53,444 nucleotides of DNA, taken from assembly GCA_021790995.1 (NCBI GenBank), contig JAJYFA010000006.1:1-53444 (forward strand), given 5' to 3'. Below are positions 16,370 to 25,163 of this stretch, one piece after another. The stretch comes from Acidobacteriota bacterium. GTDB lineage: Bacteria; Acidobacteriota; Terriglobia; Terriglobales; Acidobacteriaceae. Under the pieces are notes generated by a model. That model saw only the letters and a list, made by a program, of their open reading frames with translations. It was not told the origin of the DNA and did not search any database. The first letter of the stretch is position 1; every line of letters starts with the position of its first letter. The translations under genes were made by a program, and so were the position numbers.

Positions 16370-17746
16370 TCAGGCACCCAGTTCGGCGCGGATGGCGGCG
16401 GCGATGGCCTCGGCGTGGCGGCGCATGGCTTCTTCGCTTTCGGCTTCGATCATGACGCGGGCCAGGGCTTCGGTGCCGCTATAGCGGATGACGGCGCGGC
16501 CCGAGTCCTTCAGCTCTCCCTCGGCGGCGCGGATGGCCGCGACGACGGATGGGATCGAGTCGAGCGGTTTTTTTTCGCGCACCTTCACGTTCACGATCAC
16601 CTGCGGGAAGACCTTGAGGCCGGCGGTCAGCTCGTTGAGGGATTTGCCTGTGCGCGCTACGAGATCGAGGACGACGAGCGCGGTGAGCAGACCGTCGCCG
16701 GTTGTCGCCAGATGAGGGAAGAGGATGTGGCCGGATTGCTCGCCGCCGAGGACCGCGTTCTGTTTTTGCATCTCTTCGAGGACGTAGCGGTCGCCGACTG
16801 CGGCGCGGGCCATGCGGATGCCGCTGTGCTTGAGCGCAGCTTCAAGGCCCATGTTCGACATGGTGGTGGCCACGACAAGATCGCCGGTCAACATTCCGCG
16901 AGCTTTCAGGTCGCGCGCGGCCATGAGCAGAATGGCGTCGCCGTTGATGATGTTCCCTTGTGCGCCGGCCAACATGCAGCGGTCGGCGTCGCCGTCGAAG
17001 GTGACGCCCAGATCGGCGCCGCGGGCCTTTACTTCGTCGGCCACGTGGTCCGGATGCAGCGCTCCGCAGCCGGCGTTGATGTTGTGGCCGTTGGGCGAGG
17101 TGTGAAGCAGGTCGATCTTTGCGCTTCCGTCGCGGTTGAGACGGCGGAAAAGCTCGGGTGCGATGGCAGCAGCGGCGCCGTTGGCGCAATCGGCGACGAT
17201 TTTGAGATGCGAGAGCGAAAGGCCAGGCACGCAATCGAGGAGGAACTGAATGTAGTCGCTCTGGAAGGCGGGGTTGTCCTGAACGGCGGGGAAGCTGTGC
17301 GGGCCGGAGATTTCGACTTGCGCGGCGTGGTGCAGGATCTCTTGTTCCATGGCGAGCTCCACAGCGTCAGGCAGCTTGAAGCCGTCGGCGCCGAAGAGCT
17401 TGATGCCGTTGTCGGCCCAGGGATTGTGCGAGGCGGAGATGACGGCTCCAGCTTGGAATCCATGCGTGCGCGCGAGGAACGCGACGGCGGGTGTGGTGAC
17501 GATGCCGGCGCTTTCGACGTGAGCGCCCGCTTCGCGCAGGCCCGCGGCGAGCGTAGCGGCGATCCACGGACCCGATTCGCGCGTGTCGCGGCCTAGCAGC
17601 ACTCGGGGCTGGGCCGTGGTCTTGCGCAACGAGTGCGCGAGAGCAAGGCCTACGCTGTAGACGGTTGTGGGGTCGAGCGGCGCTTCGCCAGCTATGGCGC
17701 GAATGCCGTCCGTTCCGAAGAGTTGGCGCGTGGGGGATGTGCTCAT
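16370..17746 (-). CDS. glmM: Phosphoglucosamine mutase
   Basis: A 458-residue alpha-D-phosphohexomutase that converts glucosamine-6-phosphate to glucosamine-1-phosphate for UDP-GlcNAc and peptidoglycan synthesis. The N-terminal FGTDGIRAIAGEAPL, the active-site loop AVISASHNPWADNG with phosphoserine Ser106, the metal loop DGDADR at 251-256 and the C-terminal phosphate-binding RYSGTEALARVMIEAE are all present. RYSGT instead of the common RPSGT is a small deviation. The start overlaps the xseA stop by 4 bp (ATGA), so the two genes are coupled. Confidence 0.96.
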   Translation of the reverse strand: MSTSPTRQLFGTDGIRAIAGEAPLDPTTVYSVGLALAHSLRKTTAQPRVLLGRDTRESGPWIAATLAAGLREAGAHVESAGIVTTPAVAFLARTHGFQAGAVISASHNPWADNGIKLFGADGFKLPDAVELAMEQEILHHAAQVEISGPHSFPAVQDNPAFQSDYIQFLLDCVPGLSLSHLKIVADCANGAAAAIAPELFRRLNRDGSAKIDLLHTSPNGHNINAGCGALHPDHVADEVKARGADLGVTFDGDADRCMLAGAQGNIINGDAILLMAARDLKARGMLTGDLVVATTMSNMGLEAALKHSGIRMARAAVGDRYVLEEMQKQNAVLGGEQSGHILFPHLATTGDGLLTALVVLDLVARTGKSLNELTAGLKVFPQVIVNVKVREKKPLDSIPSVVAAIRAAEGELKDSGRAVIRYSGTEALARVMIEAESEEAMRRHAEAIAAAIRAELGA

Positions 17747-19215
17747 GACTTGGACTTTCCGCCTCGTTGATTCTTGGGGGGAGCCGAGGACTTGGTTTTC
17801 TTTGCGGTTCGGGGCGTATGCGCGGAGGCCGATTCAACGCGGCTCAGGAAGGAACCGCCGGCGAGACGTGTGGTGAGCAGGTCGCCCGGCGCGATCTGCG
17901 CCGTGGAGCGAACGAGAGATCCGTCAGTCGAAAGAACCAGCGCGTAGCCGCGGTCGAGGACCGCGAGAGGCGACAGGGAATGCAGGCGCGCTTCGAGAGA
18001 GTTCCGTCGGGCCGCGGAGGACTCAATCAGGCGCTCCAGGCAGCGATCGAGCCGGGAGCGCAGATTGACGAGGTGCTCGCGCGCGTGCGCGAGCTGCTGC
18101 CGCGGATCGTGGCGCAGGACCGATGCGGCGAGTTCGGCGATGCGGCTCTGCCGCGTGCGAAGTTGCGCCGTGAGCGTGGCGTCGATCTGCGCAGTCGCGT
18201 CGTCGAGGCGCTGACCAAAACGGTAGAGCAGAGTGGTTACGCGCGACTCGGCGCGGCTGACAGGCAGGCGTGTGAACTGCTGGCGCGCCTGGAGCACCTG
18301 AAAATGCACGGCGCGTTCGAGGCGGTGCGACTGCGCGGCCAGGTGTTCGGCGATCTTGTGTTGCGCTTCGGTGACGAGTTCGGCCGCTGCGGACGGGGTG
18401 GGTGCGCGCAGGTCGGCGGCGAAGTCGGCGATGGTGAAGTCGGTCTCATGTCCAACCGCGGAAACGACGGGAAGCCTGCTCACGGCGATGGCGCGGGCGA
18501 CGCGTTCGCTGTTGAACGCGGCAAGATCTTCAAGCGAGCCACCGCCGCGGGCGAGAACGATCAGGTCCACGAGCTGCGAGGCGTTGAGTTCAGCCAATGC
18601 GGCTTCGATTTCCGCGGGTGACGAGTCTCCCTGAACGGAGACGGGGAAGAGAAGAACGTTCAATCCGGAGTGACGGCGGCTGATAATGTTCAAAAAATCG
18701 CGGATCACGGCGCCTGTGGGTGATGTGACGATACCGACCGTGCGGGGGAACATGGGCAGCGGCTTCTTGCGGTCCGCGTCGAAGATCCCTTCGGACTTTA
18801 GCTTTTCTTTCAGTTGCTCGAAGGCGAGCTGGAGCGAACCGGTTCCGGCGGGCTCCATGGTTTCTGCAACCATCTGCAACTGGCCGCGCTGCTCATAGAC
18901 GCTGACGCGTCCGCGCACAAGAACGTGGAGACCGTCCTCAGGCCGGAAGCGGAGCAGCATGGCCTGGCGGCGAAAGAGCACGATGGGAAGCTGAGCGCCA
19001 GCATCCTTGAGCGTGAAGTAGACGTGGCCGGAAGGCGCTGGGCGGAGATTCGAGATCTCGCCTTCGACCCAGATGTCGCCGCACTCCTGCTCGATCAGAT
19101 CGCGCACCTGTGTGACCAGATCATGGACGGCCCAGACGCGGCGCCTCTGGCGCGGCTCGTCGAAGCACAGATCGAGCTGTTGATTAAAAGACGCAGATGA
19201 ATCGCGTGAGATCAC
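17743..19215 (-). CDS. xseA: Exodeoxyribonuclease VII large subunit
   Basis: A 490-residue large subunit of exonuclease VII, which degrades single-stranded DNA to oligonucleotides. An N-terminal OB fold (DIWVEGEISNLRPAPSGHVYFTLKD) is followed by the catalytic domain with RTVGIVTSPTGAVIRDFLNI, DLIVLARGGGSLEDLAAFNSE and SAVGHETDFTIADFAADLRAPTPSAAAEL. A long Arg/Leu-rich coiled coil and a Lys-rich tail complete it. No small-subunit gene (xseB) is next to it here. The probable GTG start at 19215 has only a weak ribosome-binding site. It overlaps glmM downstream and lies 26 bp after the HPt gene. Confidence 0.95.
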   Translation of the reverse strand: MISRDSSASFNQQLDLCFDEPRQRRRVWAVHDLVTQVRDLIEQECGDIWVEGEISNLRPAPSGHVYFTLKDAGAQLPIVLFRRQAMLLRFRPEDGLHVLVRGRVSVYEQRGQLQMVAETMEPAGTGSLQLAFEQLKEKLKSEGIFDADRKKPLPMFPRTVGIVTSPTGAVIRDFLNIISRRHSGLNVLLFPVSVQGDSSPAEIEAALAELNASQLVDLIVLARGGGSLEDLAAFNSERVARAIAVSRLPVVSAVGHETDFTIADFAADLRAPTPSAAAELVTEAQHKIAEHLAAQSHRLERAVHFQVLQARQQFTRLPVSRAESRVTTLLYRFGQRLDDATAQIDATLTAQLRTRQSRIAELAASVLRHDPRQQLAHAREHLVNLRSRLDRCLERLIESSAARRNSLEARLHSLSPLAVLDRGYALVLSTDGSLVRSTAQIAPGDLLTTRLAGGSFLSRVESASAHTPRTAKKTKSSAPPKNQRGGKSKS

Positions 19216-19241
19216 TGGAGATGAGTTTAATTGGTGAGGCG

Positions 19242-19661
19242 TCAGGAGGCGGATTTGCGGGTTTCAATCATGGCGCGCAGCTCGGCGGCGGTTTGGGCCA
19301 GGCCGGCGGCGGCACTGGGTGGGGGCGAAGATTCGCGGGCATAGGTCAGTTCCAGTTCGCGTGCCAGGACGGTGCCACGCGTGAGGCCGAAGGTGCCGAG
19401 GACACCGGCCAGCTTGTGCGCGGCAGATTGCGCGGCTTCGCGCTGCCGGGCCGCCAGCTTGCGATCGGCAACGGATTGGGCAGCCGCTTCGAGAACGGCC
19501 ACTCGCTCCCGGATCTCTGGCAGAAAGCGGCGCCAGAGCCCGTCGATCGCGCCGGAGAGAGCCGGGTCTGCGTGAGAGCCGGATTGTGATGTCGCGTTCA
19601 AGGCAACAGGCAATCGGGATCGATTACCGATCCAAGCTTCTGAACCCCTGGGGCTTCGCAT
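19242..19661 (-). CDS. HPt (histidine phosphotransfer) domain protein
   Basis: A 139-residue, mostly helical protein. The core SAAHKLAGVLGTFGLTRGTVLARELE carries the phosphorylatable His82 in the AHKLAG-x-x-x-x-FG context that defines HPt domains. The first 30 residues are not family-like, so translation may begin later, for example at a TTG at residue 21. It lies between the single-receiver gene and xseA on the same strand. The neighbouring hybrid kinase has two receivers but no HPt of its own, so this protein is the obvious relay partner. Confidence 0.72.
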   Translation of the reverse strand: MRSPRGSEAWIGNRSRLPVALNATSQSGSHADPALSGAIDGLWRRFLPEIRERVAVLEAAAQSVADRKLAARQREAAQSAAHKLAGVLGTFGLTRGTVLARELELTYARESSPPPSAAAGLAQTAAELRAMIETRKSAS

Positions 19662-19773
19662 CGCCGGGGTTTTTCATCTCAGGTTCTGTGCAGTCGTTGC
19701 GCTCAAAAATCGTGACCCGGAGCGGCGCTGCTTCATTCCGTTATTCGGCCCGTTACAAGATCACGCAGATAGA

Positions 19774-20151
19774 TTAATCTTTCCAGCCCAGGGCGCTGGA
19801 AATTTGTTTCGAGAGCGTGAGTGGATCGAAAGGCTTGAAGAGGATGGCTTGTACGCCGAGGTCGGCAAAGTGGCGCTGGTCGGTGCCTTGCACCTTGGCG
19901 GTTAATAGCAGCACGGGAATCTGTGCGGTGGAGGGATTCTTGCGGATTTCGCGAAAAGTGCTGGGCCCGTCCATGCCGGGCATCATCACGTCGAGCAGGA
20001 TGGCATCGGGCTGATGTTCGGCCGCGCGGGCCAAGCCCTGCGCGCCAGAGCTGGCCTTAATGACATCCCACCCGGCTACGCTTTCAAGACTCAGGGCAGC
20101 TACTTCGCGAATGTCGTCTTCGTCGTCGATGATGAGGATCTTGCGGGCCAC
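19774..20151 (-). CDS. Single-domain response regulator (receiver only)
   Basis: A 125-residue stand-alone receiver. The acidic pocket is ILIIDDEDD, the phospho-acceptor Asp54 lies in AILLDVMMPGMDG, the switch Thr is in LLLTAK and the conserved Lys in AILFKPFD. There is no output domain, so it would act by protein contact or pass phosphate on. The start is taken as GTG at 20151 because GGAGGAG sits 9 bp upstream; that sequence itself falls within a longer open frame beginning at 20181. It follows the hybrid kinase by 74 bp and precedes the HPt gene. Confidence 0.85.
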   Translation of the reverse strand: MARKILIIDDEDDIREVAALSLESVAGWDVIKASSGAQGLARAAEHQPDAILLDVMMPGMDGPSTFREIRKNPSTAQIPVLLLTAKVQGTDQRHFADLGVQAILFKPFDPLTLSKQISSALGWKD

Positions 20152-20225
20152 AGTGAAAGGCTCCTCCATGACTATTGTCATGGCGGCGGCGCGGTGTTGT
20201 CGATGGAAGAGAGAAAAAATCGAGG

Positions 20226-23200
20226 TTATGAATTCGGTACTGCCGGTTGCGGTGCGATAGCTTCCTGAGTTTGCCGCAGCGAGCGAAGCATGGTGAGCAC
20301 AAGCGCTTCGAGCTGCTGTGGCTGCACACGAGCTTTGGCCAGGAAGTGCGTGGGGCCGAGCGTAAGGTACCGGCGTTCAGCCGGTGAGAGATCGCGGCCG
20401 GAGTAGACGACGAGCGGCAGGTGCGCGAGGTTCTCGTGCTGGCGCAGCCAATCCACAACGTTGAAGCCGTCACCATCGGGCAGTCCAATATCCAGCACCA
20501 GCAGGTGGGGATCAAATTGCGAGCAGGCGGCGATGGTTTCTTCCAAGGTATGCGCGATCTCGACCACGATTCCACCGCGTCCAAACACTTCGCCGATCAC
20601 CTGTGCCAGGCTGCGATCGTCCTCGACGATCAGAATGCGGGTCTTTTCACCTGGACCACAGAGCACGCGCGCCAGTTCGTTGAGCAGCATGTCTTCATCG
20701 AGTGGCTTTGCCACCAGTCCTTCAGCGCCCTTGGGCAAGACATCGGGTTTTTCGGGATCTTCCACGCTCAGCAGGACCACCGGAGTGTGCGCGGCCGTAT
20801 CGAGACGCCGCAGCAGAGGCAGGATCGCCCAGCCGTTCATTCCGTCGATCGAAGTGTCGACCAGGATTGCGTGGACGCTCTGGCGGGCAGCCGCGAGGGT
20901 CTGTTCGACGGTGGAAGTCTGAACAACGGAGTAGCCGTGGCGGGCGAGTTGAGCGGCAATTTTCGGTCGGGTTTCAGGGTTAGTGTCGGCCAGCAATACG
21001 GTGCCATGGCCGATTTCGCTTTCTGCTTTGGCATTTTGCTCGGCCACGGGCGACGGGTGATAGGGCAGGAAGACGCGGAAGGTGGACCCGCGAACGGGAT
21101 TCCGCTCGGCCCAGATGCGGCCGGTGTGTTGCAGCACAATCGTGCGGCAGATGGCGAGGCCCAGTCCCGTGCCGCCCTTCTGACGGGAATCGGAGGCATC
21201 GACCTGCTGGAAGCGCCCGAAGATCGTCTCCAGCTTGTCGGCAGGAATGCCCCGCCCATGATCGATGACGGAGAGAATCACGCCGGTTACGCCGGGCCGC
21301 AGCATGACGCTCACCGGCGAGTTGGGCGGTGAGAATTTGACGGCATTGGAGAGCAGGTTGGTGACCACCTGCAAGAGCCGATCGGGGTCGGCGGAGATCT
21401 CGACCCGGGTTGCGTCGTGCAGCAACTTGACGCCCGCGGCATCGGCCATTGGCTGCATGTCCTCGATGGCCTGGTTGACGACATCTGCCAGTTGAACGGA
21501 GCGGAAGGCCAGCGGCTCACGTCCGCTCTGGATGCGCTCGAGATCGAGGATGTCGTTGATCAGCCGCACCAGACGGTCGGAGTTGGTGAGCGCGATGCGC
21601 AGCAGATTCGAAGCTTTTTCGTCGACCGTGCCGAGCATCCCGGAGGTGAGCAATCCGAGCGCGCCGCGAATCGAGGTCAGTGGCGTGCGCAGTTCGTGGC
21701 TGACCGTGGAGATGAACTCGTCTTTCATCCGGTCGAGTGTGTAGCGTTGGCTGATGTCACGGAAACTGAGCACCCAGCCGGAGAGGTTGCCCTGGCCGTT
21801 GATGGGTGTGAGGACATATTCGGCGGGGAACGAGTTGCCGTCAGCGCGGAAGAAGTTTTCCTCGCCAGCTGAGGATGTGGGCCGGGTCATTGCTTTGCGG
21901 AGCGGACATTCCTCGCTACAGAGGCGATCCTGTGGCGCAGCGCCGTGGAGCAGGTCATGGAAGAGCTTGCTTGCAAGCGTGTCGGGAGGCGCGCCCAGTA
22001 GCCGACCAGCCGCTGGATTGGTGAAACGCACTTTACCATCGCGATCGAGCCCGCAGATGCCATCGCTCACGGCATCGAGCAGAATCTCCTGCTGACGGCG
22101 GAGGTCTTCGGCGCGTCCGCGTTCCTGGGAACGCGCGAGCATCTGTCCCAGCGGAGCTGCGGCAATCTCCACCGCGGCGATCGCTTCGCGGTCCTCGCGC
22201 AGGCGGTAGCGGGAGTAAAATTCGAGCACCGCGAGCACCTTGTTGGCGGCGCGGACAGGCACGGCCCAGCCGGAGACCATCTCGTAGTGGAGGGCGTCGG
22301 CAACGCGCGGGCCGGGCGGAACGGCGGCGAGGTCAGTGAGCCATACGGCGTGGCCTTCCTTCCAGGCGGATTGGGGCAATTCGGAACCGGGTTTCAGCGT
22401 GAGGCCCTTGCTTCTCTGGACGAAGTCCGCGATTCGTTGTCCCTGAACGCCCCAGGCGCTTCCGAATTCCAGGCGATTCTGTTCGGCATCGACCACCCAC
22501 TCAATACCGATGTCCCAGCCCTGTGTGGTACACAGGGCTTCAAGAAAGCGCATGGCGGCGATTTCGCAGGGAGCATTTTCGCCCACGATCTGGCTCACGG
22601 CCAGTTGCAGCGACAGCCGGTTTTCCCGCCTCTTTTGCTCGGTGACATCGCGTAACTGGCAGCGAACAGCCTGCGGAGCACCTGCCTTTTGCCGCCTGCT
22701 CATGGTCAGTTCGAGATCGAGAACGCGACCGTCGGGATTATGGTGGCGCAAGGGCGCGCGCTCCACTGATTCGCCGCTGAGAGCGCGGCGAAACAATGCA
22801 GCAACCTCAGCGCGGATCCCGTCTGAGAACAGTTCCTCGAAGGAAGGCAAGGTCTGCATTGCCGCGCGATCCAGCCCGAAGGACTCTTGCCATGCGGGAT
22901 TGGCGTAAACGAACTGGCCTGCCGGGCTCAGCGTGGCAATCATCTCGCTGGAGTGTTCGAATAGATCGCGGATGCGCTCCTGCGCCTCGCGTTGCGCCTG
23001 CTCGCGCTGCGGAAGTGGATTCAGCTCCATGGCGACGGCCACCATGCCGGTGAATTCGGCCATGGAATCGCGCAATGCCGAGATATGGAGCGTGACGGGA
23101 ACGCTGGTGCCATCCTTTTGGCGCAACTTGGCGACAAATTTGGGCACCATGCTGGGGGGCAACATGCGCACACAGGACAGATAGTCAGCCATACGCCCGG

Positions 23201-23711
23201 CCTGACCTATGTCAGGCGGGTGAGCGACGTGGCAAAGCTGTTGAATCTCTGTCAGTAGCCTTTCGCACTCTCCGGGCGCAAGCAGATCGATCTTGCCCCA
23301 CAAGGATTTCAACTCGGCAGCGCGGTAGCCCAGCAATCGTTCCGCTGTTGGATTCGAATAGGCGAGCTCACCTTGCAGATTCACGGCCACAACGGCAGGT
23401 CCCGCCAGATCCAGCAACTCGCGAAGGCCTTCGCCGATCGCTTCGTTTGGTTGCGCCTCCGGGGAGACCTGGGTCAACAGGCGGTTTACGATGTAGGCGA
23501 AGACCACGGTGGCGACCGCCGCTGCCACGATAGGAAGCGCACGCCACTGGAAGATCGGGAACGCACGGGCCAGCGTTGCGCCAGCAGCCAGGGCAAGGAT
23601 CAGCAGCGGCAGAATCAGCCAAAGCTGGGAGATCCCGTTTATGCTCCCTTCCGCTATCGTGGCGCGGCGGACAATCGTGCTGTTGTCCTGGCTCTTCGGC
23701 AGATCCTTCAT
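20226..23711 (-). CDS. Hybrid sensor histidine kinase with PAS, GAF and two receiver domains
   Basis: A 1161-residue membrane-bound kinase. Two transmembrane helices at about 29-49 and 59-79 are followed by a PAS at 96-225, a PAS at 243-355, a GAF-like region at 365-520 and a PAS at 540-655 with a Cys-rich CSEECPLRKAM insert. HisKA has SHELRTPLTS with His672. The ATPase has NLLSNAVKFSP, DHGRGI and GGTGLGLAICR. Receiver 1 (about 903-1015, Asp952) has a weakened acidic pocket (LLADTNPE); receiver 2 (about 1024-1145, Asp1074) has the full IVEDD and LDIGLPDGDG. No DNA-binding output is present. It heads a run of receiver and HPt genes and so probably starts a multistep phosphorelay. Confidence 0.92.
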   Translation of the reverse strand: MKDLPKSQDNSTIVRRATIAEGSINGISQLWLILPLLILALAAGATLARAFPIFQWRALPIVAAAVATVVFAYIVNRLLTQVSPEAQPNEAIGEGLRELLDLAGPAVVAVNLQGELAYSNPTAERLLGYRAAELKSLWGKIDLLAPGECERLLTEIQQLCHVAHPPDIGQAGRMADYLSCVRMLPPSMVPKFVAKLRQKDGTSVPVTLHISALRDSMAEFTGMVAVAMELNPLPQREQAQREAQERIRDLFEHSSEMIATLSPAGQFVYANPAWQESFGLDRAAMQTLPSFEELFSDGIRAEVAALFRRALSGESVERAPLRHHNPDGRVLDLELTMSRRQKAGAPQAVRCQLRDVTEQKRRENRLSLQLAVSQIVGENAPCEIAAMRFLEALCTTQGWDIGIEWVVDAEQNRLEFGSAWGVQGQRIADFVQRSKGLTLKPGSELPQSAWKEGHAVWLTDLAAVPPGPRVADALHYEMVSGWAVPVRAANKVLAVLEFYSRYRLREDREAIAAVEIAAAPLGQMLARSQERGRAEDLRRQQEILLDAVSDGICGLDRDGKVRFTNPAAGRLLGAPPDTLASKLFHDLLHGAAPQDRLCSEECPLRKAMTRPTSSAGEENFFRADGNSFPAEYVLTPINGQGNLSGWVLSFRDISQRYTLDRMKDEFISTVSHELRTPLTSIRGALGLLTSGMLGTVDEKASNLLRIALTNSDRLVRLINDILDLERIQSGREPLAFRSVQLADVVNQAIEDMQPMADAAGVKLLHDATRVEISADPDRLLQVVTNLLSNAVKFSPPNSPVSVMLRPGVTGVILSVIDHGRGIPADKLETIFGRFQQVDASDSRQKGGTGLGLAICRTIVLQHTGRIWAERNPVRGSTFRVFLPYHPSPVAEQNAKAESEIGHGTVLLADTNPETRPKIAAQLARHGYSVVQTSTVEQTLAAARQSVHAILVDTSIDGMNGWAILPLLRRLDTAAHTPVVLLSVEDPEKPDVLPKGAEGLVAKPLDEDMLLNELARVLCGPGEKTRILIVEDDRSLAQVIGEVFGRGGIVVEIAHTLEETIAACSQFDPHLLVLDIGLPDGDGFNVVDWLRQHENLAHLPLVVYSGRDLSPAERRYLTLGPTHFLAKARVQPQQLEALVLTMLRSLRQTQEAIAPQPAVPNS

Positions 23712-24035
23712 CTACTCTATCTTCCCCCCACCGTGCCGGGTCGGGTGCTCAATGACACGATTGCAATCCTTTGGTAAAAAGATCCCCACGGCCGGTAGGC
23801 GCCGGCTTCAGATCCTTGTCGAGACTCCGGATCGCGTTCCATTTTACTCTTGAATTGCTTCGAAGATAGGTTGGCACGGTTGCACGTAGTATAAGCCTTC
23901 AAATGAATGACCTCCAGATAAAACGGTGCGGAGCATCTAAAGTGGTGCTCCAGTTAGCGGAGGCATGTGCCGAACGGCCGGCTTCTCTTGGGAGGCGAGG
24001 CTGTTGGCGCGAGCTGCGCCGCTTATACTCACTGC
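23712..24035. other. Divergent intergenic region between the hybrid kinase and the nuclease
   Basis: No gene is convincing here. TATACT at 24024-24029 lies 7 bp before the nuclease ATG, which has no ribosome-binding site. If this hexamer is the -10 box, the mRNA would be essentially leaderless. No good -35 box was found at normal spacing. Confidence 0.35.
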
Positions 24036-24968
24036 ATGATTTATCGAGCAGTAAAAAATATCCTTCTGCGCCGTACCTTCCCGGCAGCCGTACTCCTTTG
24101 TCTGGCGGTTCTGCCTCAGGCCGCGCACGCCTGGGGCAATGTGGGCCACCGCATCGTCAACGGGCTTGCGGTCAGCAATTTGCCGGCGGATGTCCCCGCA
24201 TTTTTGCGCTCGGCGGCAGCGAGCGAGGAGATTGTGTACCTGGGGCCGGAGCCGGACCGCTGGCGCTCGAAGGCCGCTGAGCCGGAACTGCTCGCGGCTC
24301 AGGCGCCGGAGCACTTTATCGACTTGGAGCTAGCCGACGCGCTGGGACCGCTGCCGCACAATCGCTTTGACTTCGAGGCAAGGGTCTTTGCCGCGCACGA
24401 GAGCCCGGAAGCCGTCGGCTTGCTGCCCTGGGAGACCAACGAAGTGTGGGAGAGGCTGAAGCAGTCGATGCGCCAATATCGCACGATGCGCGCCGCCGGC
24501 CAGGATACAAAGCAGGTCGAGGCCGCGATTGTTTTTTACGCCGGCTGGCTGGGCCATTATGTGGGCGACGGATCGCAGCCGCTGCATACGACGGTCAAGT
24601 ACAACGGCTGGGTGGGACCGAACCCCAACGGCTATACCACTGAGCGCCACATCCACTACCGGTTCGAGAGCCCGTTTGTGGAGGCGAACATTCATGCGCC
24701 CGAGGTGCAGGCCCTGATGACGCCGGTACATCTCATCCAGGGCAATATGTTCGATGCCTACGTAGCCTACTTGCGCCACACGGCAACCTTCGTCGAAGAT
24801 GTCTACCGTTTCGATAAGGCTGGAGGCTTTACGGGCGCGGGCACGGCCGAGTCTCGCAGCTTTACCGCGGCACGCCTGGCCGCCGGCGCCAGCATGTTGC
24901 GCGACATGATTTATACGGCCTGGATCGACAGCGCGCAGCCGGTTCCAGACCCATACGCGGGGAAATAG
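24036..24968 (+). CDS. S1/P1-family nuclease, secreted
   Basis: A 310-residue zinc-dependent nuclease expected to cleave single-stranded nucleic acid outside the cytoplasm and remove 3' phosphates. The signal peptide ends at QAAHA, leaving WGNVGHRIV as the mature N-terminus; in this family the free N-terminal Trp and the following His bind zinc. The second zinc cluster is visible as HYVGDGSQPLH, and later His/Asp ligands are in ERHIHYRFES. The start at 24036 begins the signal peptide; there is no ribosome-binding site. It is a single gene, possibly for scavenging phosphate or nucleosides. Confidence 0.9.
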   Translation: MIYRAVKNILLRRTFPAAVLLCLAVLPQAAHAWGNVGHRIVNGLAVSNLPADVPAFLRSAAASEEIVYLGPEPDRWRSKAAEPELLAAQAPEHFIDLELADALGPLPHNRFDFEARVFAAHESPEAVGLLPWETNEVWERLKQSMRQYRTMRAAGQDTKQVEAAIVFYAGWLGHYVGDGSQPLHTTVKYNGWVGPNPNGYTTERHIHYRFESPFVEANIHAPEVQALMTPVHLIQGNMFDAYVAYLRHTATFVEDVYRFDKAGGFTGAGTAESRSFTAARLAAGASMLRDMIYTAWIDSAQPVPDPYAGK

Positions 24969-25022
24969 GGCGGGAAAAAGGTTAGGTTGAGCCTGTGCGG
25001 CTCCCGCGTGCGTAATCTCACA

Positions 25023-25042
25023 TGTCACGCGAATACGTGACA
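25023..25042. promoter_or_regulatory. Inverted repeat TGTCACG-N6-CGTGACA, candidate operator
   Basis: Seven-bp perfect arms with a 6-bp spacer lie about 120 bp before the secreted-protein gene at 25164. No T-tract follows. The outer TGTCA/TGACA core is shared with the palindrome at 559-578. A possible -10 box TACAAT at 25126-25131 lies downstream, so the repeat would be placed upstream of the promoter. Confidence 0.3.
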
Positions 25043-25163
25043 GCCGTCGCTGCGCTAATCCCCCGTGCTTAAGGTTATCCTTATCGCAATCGGGCCAGAC
25101 TGCTTTCGGAGTCATCAAAAGTAGTTACAATGAGGGCCACCTCAACCCCCAGCGGAGGACCTG

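Noticed and set aside
14440-17596. Several long plus-strand open frames opposite the ABC-F, HAD and glmM genes
   Set aside because: The opposite strand encodes proteins with full motif sets; these frames are Gly/Val/Asp-rich mirror images with no signal or domain.
19650-19680. GC hairpin followed by TTTTT on the plus strand, terminator-like
   Set aside because: No plus-strand gene ends upstream; the sequence lies inside or near the HPt gene's 5' part and is probably coincidental.
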